64,000 bases of DNA from Bartonella machadoae (GTDB lineage: Bacteria; Pseudomonadota; Alphaproteobacteria; Rhizobiales; Rhizobiaceae). Positions 19,565 to 27,141 of this stretch are shown here, piece after piece. Within the stretch, counting starts at the first letter, position 1. Every line of letters starts with the position of its first letter. The position numbers were made by a program, and so were the translations under genes. The stretch spans positions 1,923,501 through 1,987,500 of the forward strand of contig NZ_CP087114.1 in assembly GCF_022559585.1 (NCBI RefSeq), in the 5' to 3' direction. The notes beneath the pieces are model-generated. The model ran no database searches and was not told the origin of the DNA. It saw only the letters and a program-made list of their open reading frames with translations.

Positions 19565-21484
19565 ATGCAATACACAAAAACGCAACTTGCGCTTATTTTA
19601 ATGCCAATCCCTTTAGGCATTTTAACAATATTCCTCGTTCCTCATTTTTTGTTGTTGATCACCAATGGTTTAACAAATGATCAAGTTTATTGGTATCTTC
19701 GCTCAGAACCGTTATTGATGTTAGGGCTGGTAGCTGCTGTTTTCTTATTTTACACGCTGTTACAAAAACTACACCTCCGCAAAGCGATTACACATGTCTC
19801 AGCTGTTTTTTTTGCGCTCCTTGCCCTTTACCACATCAGCGGTGAAGTCATACGCTTAAGTCCCTATGTTGGTCAACAAGGCATAACGTGGAATTATGCT
19901 CTCCAATTTATGGATTCCATGGTTATCTATGGTGTTATTACCGGCTTTGTTTTTTTAGCAATTCAAATTTTTATAAGCTTTCCACACGATAACAAAGTCA
20001 AGCGTGCCAAAAAAGGTGTTTTTGGTGATGCGGCATGGATGAATTTACGAGAAGCCGGAAGAATCTTTCCTGCCAATGGTCAAATTGTTGTTGGCGAAAG
20101 ATACCGTGTTGATCAAGATAATGTCTGCAATATTCCCTTTGCACCTGGCAATAAAAGCACTTGGGGAAAAGGTGGAAAAGTGCCCTTGCTTTCTTTTAAT
20201 CTTGATTTTGGTTCAACGCACATGATCTTTTTTGCCGGCTCTGGTGGTTATAAAACAACAAGCACGGTGGTTCCGACCTGTTTAACCTATCCAGGCTCCA
20301 TTGTTTGCCTTGACCCTTCCACGGAAGTTGCTCCAATGGTGAGATTTGCTCGAAAAAAAATGGGCAATAGAAATGTTATTGTTCTTGATCCCAATTCTAT
20401 TTTAACAAAAAACTTTAATGTGATCGATTGGCTTTTAGATGACAGCGTACCACGCACACAACGGGAAGCCAATATTGTGAGTTTTGCCAAATTGCTTCTC
20501 TCTGATAAGAAATCAGAGAATTCTTCGGCGGAATATTTTTCAACACAAGCGCATAATCTTTTAACCGCTCTTCTTGCCCATGTGATCTTCTCAGATGAAT
20601 ATGAAGACAGTGAACGCAATTTGAAAACATTACGGGGGATGTTGTCTCAATCAGAAACGGCTGTTGTCAATCAACTCCGTGTCATTCAAGAAACAACCCC
20701 TTCTCCTTTTATTCGTGAAATGGTTGGTGTTTTTACAGAAATGGCAGAGCAAACCTTTTCAGGGGTCTACACGACTGCATCAAAAGACACCCAATGGCTT
20801 TCTTTGTCTAATTACGCTGATCTTGTTTGCGGTGATGACTTTGCATCTTCGGATATCACAAATGGCAATACAGATGTTTTTCTCAATCTCCCAGCGAGTA
20901 TTTTAAACAGTTATCCAGCCATTGGACGGGTGATTATTGGTGCCTTTTTAAATGCCATGATCACAGCTGATGGAAATTATAAAAAGCGTGTTTTATTTGT
21001 CTTAGATGAAGTTGATCTTCTTGGTTACATGAATATTTTAGAAGAGGCACGCGACCGTGGTCGTAAATACGGCACATCCTTGATGCTTTTTTATCAATCC
21101 ACGGGTCAGTTGGTCAATCACTTTGGCGAAGCAGGAGCCCGATCATGGTTTGAAAGCTGTTCATTTGTCAGTTACGCCGCCATTAAAGATCTCCAAACAG
21201 CCAAAGATATTTCAGAACGCTGCGGTCAAATGACCGTTGAAGTAACCGGCACAAGCAAATCGAGAGGTTTGTCTTTGGGCAAGAGCTCTTACAACTTTAA
21301 TTATCAACAACGAGCCCTCATTTTACCGCATGAAGTGATTCAGAAAATGCGTCAAGATGAACAAATTATCCTTATGCAAGGGCATCCCCCTTTACGATGT
21401 GGTCGAGCGATCTATTTTAGAAGAAAAGAGATGTTAGCAGCTGCTGACAAGAACCGTTTTGCTCCACAAAAAAAGAAAAACTAA
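19565..21484 (+). CDS. virD4: VirD4 type IV coupling ATPase
   Basis: A 639-residue VirD4/TraG coupling protein that recruits BID-tagged effectors to the channel. It has several N-terminal hydrophobic stretches (between about residues 8 and 140). A Walker A-like G-S-G-G-Y-K-T-T is near residue 225 and Walker B V-L-F-V-L-D-E-V-D near 475. The tail is Lys-rich. It is placed between bepB and bepC rather than next to virB11, the typical Bartonella arrangement. The first codons (M-Q-Y-T-K-T-Q) are preceded by an A/G-rich stretch. Confidence 0.95.
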   Translation: MQYTKTQLALILMPIPLGILTIFLVPHFLLLITNGLTNDQVYWYLRSEPLLMLGLVAAVFLFYTLLQKLHLRKAITHVSAVFFALLALYHISGEVIRLSPYVGQQGITWNYALQFMDSMVIYGVITGFVFLAIQIFISFPHDNKVKRAKKGVFGDAAWMNLREAGRIFPANGQIVVGERYRVDQDNVCNIPFAPGNKSTWGKGGKVPLLSFNLDFGSTHMIFFAGSGGYKTTSTVVPTCLTYPGSIVCLDPSTEVAPMVRFARKKMGNRNVIVLDPNSILTKNFNVIDWLLDDSVPRTQREANIVSFAKLLLSDKKSENSSAEYFSTQAHNLLTALLAHVIFSDEYEDSERNLKTLRGMLSQSETAVVNQLRVIQETTPSPFIREMVGVFTEMAEQTFSGVYTTASKDTQWLSLSNYADLVCGDDFASSDITNGNTDVFLNLPASILNSYPAIGRVIIGAFLNAMITADGNYKKRVLFVLDEVDLLGYMNILEEARDRGRKYGTSLMLFYQSTGQLVNHFGEAGARSWFESCSFVSYAAIKDLQTAKDISERCGQMTVEVTGTSKSRGLSLGKSSYNFNYQQRALILPHEVIQKMRQDEQIILMQGHPPLRCGRAIYFRRKEMLAAADKNRFAPQKKKN

Positions 21485-21989
21485 CCCCCTGTTATGGGAA
21501 AAACGGTCAGGATCATAACAACAAGAGAACAGCAACAACAAACATTTTCTTTCATAAAGGTCCATTAAAAAGGAGTTTCTGTATAGCCCCCCAAAAAAAC
21601 CACGCCCAAAAAGAAAAATCATAATGGAGAAATTTTTGATCACTCCTTTTATACATGCAAATTTTATACGTGCCGGCCCCCAACATCAGCGCATTGTGAA
21701 AGCCCTTTAAAAGACCAACAGCAATCATGATCAAAACTCCATTCTTTAGACACCGAACAAAGAGCTTTTGAGTAAAACGGCTTAGAAAGGAAAATAACTG
21801 AAAAAGAGAGCATCTATCACCACTCCAACCAATCAGAGGAATTCCCTCAAAGAGAGCACTCTCTAAACAAACCAAAAAAGACCACCTTCCCTACCAACAA
21901 CGCCAACACACCATCCATTTTTATGCAAAAAAAATGACCAAAACCCCGTGCAACACTTGATACAATCCATCACACCTCTACAAAATAGA
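21485..21989. other. Gap downstream of virD4, no gene seen
   Basis: About 500 bp between virD4 and the antitoxin relic. The apparent minus-strand reading frames have no family resemblance and no ribosome binding site. I find no RNA gene or terminator that I trust. Confidence 0.4.
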
Positions 21990-22112
21990 GAGTTGAGAAA
22001 ATAAAACGCTCTCTCTTAAAAAGCTTAAAATCTCAAAAAAAGACGCGAAGGGGGGAATTTGAACACAAAGCGTTTAGCACGCTTATCCACCAACCCCGCC
22101 TCATAAGGAAAA
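21990..22112 (+). pseudogene. Antitoxin relic upstream of bepC
   Basis: The frame from about 22021 reads S-L-K-S-Q-K-K-T-R-R-G-E-F-E-H-K-A-F-S-T-L-I-H-Q. It resembles the C-terminus of the antitoxin relic at 29901-30106 (S-L-K-T-P-K ... E-Q-F-N-T-L-I-N-Q) with a few residues missing in the middle. No start codon or complete frame remains, and the relic runs toward the bepC start without a stop. It fits a fic antitoxin remnant. Confidence 0.55.
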
Positions 22113-22116
22113 AAAG

Positions 22117-23715
22117 ATGTTAGAGCAAAATTATCTGTATAAAAAGAGCAAAACACTGAAAAATAAATATGGTATCACAGATCCACAACAACTCTATACA
22201 CGCAGTGCCAAAAATGCAGCCAAAGCAGCAGTAAATTTTCGCCTTGAACCACCACCACAAAAATTTGATGCTGACTACCTAAAAAAGATTCACTGGAGTC
22301 TTTTCTATCAAACTTTTGAATGGGCTGGCCATACGCGTGATCAATCCTTTACCTTTGCGGATGGCTCCACAGCACGTATGCCAGCAATGCGCCCCAAAGG
22401 TTATGAGATGCCCTTCGCTGTCGGTTCTCAGATTCAAAAAGAACTAAAGAAATTAGAGCGAAGTCTTCGCGCCAAGAACAATTTACAAGGCTTATCACGC
22501 CAAGAGTTTGCTACCGAGGCCGCTGAAGTTTTTGCGACACTCAATCATATCCATCCTTTCCGAAAAGGGAATGGACGTGTCAATCGCATGTTCATGGAAA
22601 AACTTGGGGAAGCAGCAGGTTATAAGATTGACTTTTCTTTTGTCACACAAGCACGCATGAACTTTGCCTGTATTGAAGCCATGCAAAATGGCAACCCACA
22701 GCCAATGCAAGATTTGTTTGAAGATATCACCCATCCGCAAAAAGCACAGCTTTTAAAAGAATTCATCTCCCAGATGAGAAATTCTGGTCTCAATGAAATC
22801 AACAATCGCGTTGTTGTCGCCGCAAAAGAAGGTGTACCTTACGATGGTTTCTATATGGGGTCTTCAGCAGAAGGTTTTGTTATGGAAGTGGCAGGCGCTT
22901 TCGTTGTGGGCCACAAAGATGATCTCGCACCAGAGCAAATCAAAAACTTACAAAATGGCGCCCGCCTCTGCTTTGAAAAAACCAATGTTCAAAATATACG
23001 AGAAACTCTAATTCCGAAAGAAACATTAGCGCCTCTCTCCCCTAAAGAACTTTTTGATAGGCTGCAAGATGATCCCTCTATCGAAACATGCCAAAAACAA
23101 GTTGAGAATTTATCAAAACGTGTTTATGGCAAGAGGCATGCGTTAAGAGCACAGATGGAGATCACAAATGGTGATCCAAGCTTGGGGGAACAGTTTGTCA
23201 ATCAAATAGCGCAAAATCCTAAAGCCATTGGTAAACTTGCGGGAAGAAAAGTTCTTGGCATAACAAGCCCATCGCGAAGACAAGCTGAAGAGCATCTTCC
23301 ACAGCTTTGTGAAGCCTTTAAAAATTATGTAACAATAGCACAACAGACGAAGGAGGAAATTCTAGAGCAACACGCAAAAGAACAAAACCGCTTGGGCAAA
23401 TCTGTTGAAAAACCCTCAAGAAACCTGCAAACTCTTTTTTCTCTACCAGTGGATCAACAAAGAGAAGCCTTGTCTCATTCTCCTACACTAAAACAAGAAC
23501 TGCATAGTTATGGGCGTCAATTACACTGTCGTTTGTCATCAGAAGAGCGTAAAGCCATACAGGACAAAGATATCACAAGACTTTCTTGCCTGCTTGGCAC
23601 CTCAGAAAGCAAAGCCAAAGACATTGCCAAAGCCGTAGACCATACCAAAGAAGCACAATGTCAAGCACGCGCCCTCAAAGTTAGTCGCTCTTCATCCCTC
23701 GCTCTTACCAGCTAA
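22117..23715 (+). CDS. bepC: BepC, Fic-BID effector with Lys-containing Fic motif
   Basis: A 532-residue effector. The Fic motif is HPFRKGNGRVNR (residues 146-157), with Lys replacing the acidic Asp/Glu that coordinates Mg2+. This is the known signature of BepC, which does not AMPylate in the standard way and is reported to act on the host cytoskeleton through GEF-H1. An OB-like linker (about 215-300) and one BID domain (about 311-425) follow. The tail ends S-S-S-L-A-L-T-S. It is the first gene after virD4. Confidence 0.92.
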   Translation: MLEQNYLYKKSKTLKNKYGITDPQQLYTRSAKNAAKAAVNFRLEPPPQKFDADYLKKIHWSLFYQTFEWAGHTRDQSFTFADGSTARMPAMRPKGYEMPFAVGSQIQKELKKLERSLRAKNNLQGLSRQEFATEAAEVFATLNHIHPFRKGNGRVNRMFMEKLGEAAGYKIDFSFVTQARMNFACIEAMQNGNPQPMQDLFEDITHPQKAQLLKEFISQMRNSGLNEINNRVVVAAKEGVPYDGFYMGSSAEGFVMEVAGAFVVGHKDDLAPEQIKNLQNGARLCFEKTNVQNIRETLIPKETLAPLSPKELFDRLQDDPSIETCQKQVENLSKRVYGKRHALRAQMEITNGDPSLGEQFVNQIAQNPKAIGKLAGRKVLGITSPSRRQAEEHLPQLCEAFKNYVTIAQQTKEEILEQHAKEQNRLGKSVEKPSRNLQTLFSLPVDQQREALSHSPTLKQELHSYGRQLHCRLSSEERKAIQDKDITRLSCLLGTSESKAKDIAKAVDHTKEAQCQARALKVSRSSSLALTS

Positions 23716-23846
23716 CAATCAACAGAACATTGAGCGTTGGCTCTGATCTCTTGGTGCCAATCATTCCCTCTCGATTGCGCCAAGAATGTTCTAAAATATT
23801 ACAAAAAAGTTCCATCAAAACAAACCCAGTAATTTTATTTAAGTTA

Positions 23847-23875
23847 TTGATAAAATATCACAAAAAAACTGTATA
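23847..23875 (+). promoter_or_regulatory. Putative bepD promoter
   Basis: TTGATA (23847-23852), a 17-base spacer and TGTATA (23870-23875) match a sigma-70-type promoter. The identical boxes and spacing occur upstream of bepE. The distance to the bepD ATG is about 155 bases, leaving a long 5' leader with GAAAGGAAACA just before the start. Confidence 0.55.
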
Positions 23876-24031
23876 AAAGACACAAACATCAATTACATTA
23901 ACAGTGAATAGCGCAGAATCTTTGGAGGTCATTCAGTCATTCAAATGAGCACCTTTTTTGTAAAAGCGATTTAAGCATAAAGGTGGAGAATGCACCAAAG
24001 AGGTTTTCTAAATTTTTGAAAGGAAACATGC

Positions 24032-25051
24032 ATGAAAAAACATCAACAAAGCCCTTCTTCAGCAGTTAATCCAGAAGATCTCTATGCACAGGTTAATAAA
24101 CCAAAAAGAGAGCAGCATCAGGCACAAACACCAGAAACTCCCTATGCCCCACAATACCCACTACAAGGCGCCAGTTCCTCTTCAAGACCGCGTCGTGGAC
24201 AACAGCGTGAAGAGCTCGTAAGCCCCTATTCAGTAAGTGATCTGTCAAAAAACAATTGGCGAGCATCCCTCGAAGAACCCCAAAACTGGTATATAGATAG
24301 AGAACATCCTCATAAACAACCAGAACATCACTACGCAGATCTTGACTTCGGTGGCAATAGCGGGCGCAATCCTCAACGAAGATCAACGCATCTCTACGCA
24401 GAAATAGACCCACGTGGAGGGCGCAATCCCGCGCAACCAGTAGAAAGTGTCTACGCAGAGCTCGGTAGAGGAAATGGTGGACCAGACGCTGACCACCGAG
24501 AAAACCCTATCTACGAAGGTGTGGAAGCAAGAAGAAGAACGTCACCTCCCCAAACAACGAAAGATTTAGTAACTTCAGGGCTTTTAAAAAACACAGCCTA
24601 CCAATATGGTGCAAGCGAAGTTAAAGTATGGTGCGCAACTGTGTATGGTAACGAGAATGCTTTGAATGAGAAACTTTTTGAGATTCTTAATGATCCTAGC
24701 AAAGGACGTGACATCTTACAAAAACTGATGGAAGATCCTGAAAGCCCTGGTAAGCTTGCGGGTCACAAAGCACTTGGCGTCAGAAGCCCAGCCCGCAAAG
24801 CAGCTGAAGACGGTTTTCAGCCCCTTTGTGATGCTCTTGAACGACATGTAAGGACTGCAAAAAAGCTACACAAAGCTCTTACACGTGAACATAGCCAAGA
24901 CAAGGGTATTGAGAAAGGTCAAGAAAGTCTAGAGCGTGGACACCACCACCATCATGATCGCCATCAACGCCAAGGAAGGGAGCATGAATCTCCACAACAA
25001 GAAAGGCACCACCGCGGCAGAGAGCAAAGTGGAATGGCTTTTGCGATGTAA
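24032..25051 (+). CDS. bepD: BepD-like tyrosine-motif effector with one BID domain
   Basis: A 339-residue effector without Fic. The N-terminal half holds tyrosines in phosphorylation-type contexts: E-D-L-Y-A-Q-V (Tyr18), T-P-Y-A-P (38), H-H-Y-A-D-L (101), H-L-Y-A-E-I (122), S-V-Y-A-E-L (141) and N-P-I-Y-E-G-V (161). Such motifs in BepD recruit host SH2-domain proteins after phosphorylation. One BID domain spans about 180-286. The tail is rich in His and Arg, with H-H-H-H-H, and ends S-G-M-A-F-A-M. It is shorter than B. henselae BepD. AAGGAAA precedes the ATG; an out-of-frame ATG sits four bases upstream. Confidence 0.85.
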   Translation: MKKHQQSPSSAVNPEDLYAQVNKPKREQHQAQTPETPYAPQYPLQGASSSSRPRRGQQREELVSPYSVSDLSKNNWRASLEEPQNWYIDREHPHKQPEHHYADLDFGGNSGRNPQRRSTHLYAEIDPRGGRNPAQPVESVYAELGRGNGGPDADHRENPIYEGVEARRRTSPPQTTKDLVTSGLLKNTAYQYGASEVKVWCATVYGNENALNEKLFEILNDPSKGRDILQKLMEDPESPGKLAGHKALGVRSPARKAAEDGFQPLCDALERHVRTAKKLHKALTREHSQDKGIEKGQESLERGHHHHHDRHQRQGREHESPQQERHHRGREQSGMAFAM

Positions 25052-25098
25052 GTGTGGATAAAGGAAAAATGCATACATTTTTGCCTTTGATCTGATTT

Positions 25099-25130
25099 TT
25101 AGCGCAACCAAAATAAAACGGTTGCGCTAA
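25099..25130 (+). promoter_or_regulatory. Perfect 11-bp hairpin after bepD
   Basis: TTAGCGCAACC (25099-25109) and GGTTGCGCTAA (25120-25130) pair perfectly around a 10-base A-rich loop. It lies 48 bases after the bepD stop. No T-run follows, so it may stabilise the bepD message or act as a Rho-assisted terminator. Confidence 0.6.
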
Positions 25131-25193
25131 GGATTGTTGTCAAATGTTATAGAAAAAATCATCACAAGAGATTGCGTAACTTTACATAAATCA

Positions 25194-25222
25194 TTGATAA
25201 AATTGCATAAAAAGACTGTATA
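25194..25222 (+). promoter_or_regulatory. Putative bepE promoter
   Basis: TTGATA (25194-25199), a 17-base spacer and TGTATA (25217-25222). Sequence around both boxes is similar to the bepD promoter, including A-rich spacer and GAAGAC/AAAGAC after the -10 box. The leader to the bepE ATG is about 145 bases and ends in TTGAAAGGAAACAT. Confidence 0.55.
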
Positions 25223-25367
25223 GAAGACGTCAATGTCTCTTACAGGGTGATGAGTAGTGCAAATTTTACAAGCCATTCGAAGGAGTATGGTGCAGATAAA
25301 ACAATCATATAAAAGGTAGCCTATCCACTAAAAAGGTTTTCTGAAACAATTTTGAAAGGAAACATAT

Positions 25368-26837
25368 ATGAAAAAAAACAAACCCTCTCCTCCGCACCGT
25401 TCAGTACAACAACTCATAAACTTCTACGAACAAACGGCTACAGGGCACACTACCTCAGAAAATCTTTCCCAAAAACCTGCCGCACAAAGCAACAAACCGT
25501 CTTCTCCTTTAGAAAAAAAACAGCAGCAACAACCTATAGGAAGCACGCCAACGAGCACTAAAGACATTTTATCAACATCCGTTCCGTCTCAACCAACACC
25601 CCCACTCATGAGAAGCGATCTCCCTGAAAGGAGTCCCTCTCTCGAAACCATAAACACCGCAATGCCCCAACAAGGAAGGGGGCTTTCAACTATACTGGAA
25701 GAAGATGAGGAGGTATTTTTCTTTTCCAGAGAAGGAGAGAATTCCTACGCAACAGAATCTCCGAAAAAACCGCCACGTACAAAAAGCATACAGAGAGACA
25801 GCACATCTTCTCAAGAAAATGAAGCTCTCTTGGCGGCAGCAACTTCACAAAGACCAGCAATGGCTCTCTCAGAACAACAAATGATGCTGCTTCTTCCTCA
25901 CAGCCAATTGGTAAAAACATATCAAGAAAAAATCCAAAATTTGTGCCACATTGCTTATGGTAACAAAGATGCTTTACAAGCAAAAATGGTAGAAATTCAA
26001 AAAAATCCTACCATGGAAGAAGAGCTCTCATGGCAAACGACAGCCCATCTTGCGAGTTCTAAACTTGCCGGTATCAATCTTTTGGGTTTCAAAAATCAAG
26101 CACGCAGAAATGCAGAAGAAAGTCTTTCTGCTCTGTGTAACGCTCTTGCTGGTTATAAAGAGGCTGTAAAATCTGCAAGAGAAGACTTCTTGATGAATCC
26201 AGACACAGTCCTCATGCATTATGAACACTCTATGGGCCGTGAAGCACTTACTGAGATTCTACAAAACCCAGCCCATCCTGAAAGGGCGCAACACGCACTC
26301 TCAAGCGCAGAAATCTCTGCTATGATTCAAAAAGAGCCAGCAGTCAAAAGATATCATGCACAAGTCAAATATTGGAGCGATGTTGTTTTTGGCAATGCGA
26401 ATCTTTTTACAAAACAAATGGAAGAGATTTTCCAAAATCCCATTATAGCAGAGGAGTTCACATGGCAACTTGCCGCCTATCCTCAATCTTTTCATCACTA
26501 CGCGGGTATCAACATGTGTGGCTTTAGAAACAATGCACGAAGACATGCTGAGGCAGGTCTTTCCCATCTCATTGACGCGGTTGACAATTATGCAAATGCC
26601 GTCAATTTGCAAAAAGAGCAGCTTACAGCAGTGCATCAAAAACAGCATGAACCGTCTACTCAACAAGAGAAAGACTTACAAAGACACCACAACTTACAAA
26701 AATCTTCTAGAGTCCCTGAATATTTACCCTCCACCTCACATCTTGAGACCCGTGAACCCTCTCACACACATGAAAAAAGATCAGACATTCACCCTCAAAA
26801 GGTTGCATGCCCAAAAACGATGGCTCTCGCCAACTAA
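25368..26837 (+). CDS. bepE: BepE-like effector with two BID domains
   Basis: A 489-residue effector without Fic. The N-terminal ~170 residues are Ser/Pro/Gln-rich with one phosphotyrosine-type site followed by a proline motif (E-N-S-Y-A-T-E-S-P-K-K-P-P-R). Two BID domains follow at about 174-274 and 321-419, both with the V/A-Y-G-N start and the A-G-I-N-L/M-x-G-F-K/R-N-x-A-R core. Two BID domains and size match BepE, which is linked in the literature to host-cell migration and survival. The tail ends P-K-T-M-A-L-A-N. TTGAAAGGAAACAT precedes the ATG. Confidence 0.85.
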   Translation: MKKNKPSPPHRSVQQLINFYEQTATGHTTSENLSQKPAAQSNKPSSPLEKKQQQQPIGSTPTSTKDILSTSVPSQPTPPLMRSDLPERSPSLETINTAMPQQGRGLSTILEEDEEVFFFSREGENSYATESPKKPPRTKSIQRDSTSSQENEALLAAATSQRPAMALSEQQMMLLLPHSQLVKTYQEKIQNLCHIAYGNKDALQAKMVEIQKNPTMEEELSWQTTAHLASSKLAGINLLGFKNQARRNAEESLSALCNALAGYKEAVKSAREDFLMNPDTVLMHYEHSMGREALTEILQNPAHPERAQHALSSAEISAMIQKEPAVKRYHAQVKYWSDVVFGNANLFTKQMEEIFQNPIIAEEFTWQLAAYPQSFHHYAGINMCGFRNNARRHAEAGLSHLIDAVDNYANAVNLQKEQLTAVHQKQHEPSTQQEKDLQRHHNLQKSSRVPEYLPSTSHLETREPSHTHEKRSDIHPQKVACPKTMALAN

Positions 26838-27141
26838 GCATATCGAAATTTTCGCTTTTCATCCTGTTTTTTTACGCAATTTTCACGAAGCAAAAGAGGC
26901 AATAAAATGAAAATTTGATCAGCACTTTCTTTAAATTAAGCCTAACTGGTTCATAGAACAGCATTTTCAGTTACAAATATTGACTATCATTTACATAAAG
27001 AATGCAAAATCTTTTGAAAGCACTTCACTTGGCATCCTCCATAAAAAGCAATGAAGAAGCATTAAAATAAAGATGGAGAGAGCCATGAAGAGGGGAATTA
27101 AAAAATAAAAAGATATTGTAAAAATTTGAAAGGAAACACGC
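26838..27141. other. bepE-bepF intergenic region
   Basis: About 300 bp without a gene. The end, AATTTGAAAGGAAACACGC, is the same ribosome-binding leader seen before bepD and bepE. A TTGACT box occurs at about 26980 but I see no convincing -10 box, so bepF's promoter is unclear. Confidence 0.4.
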
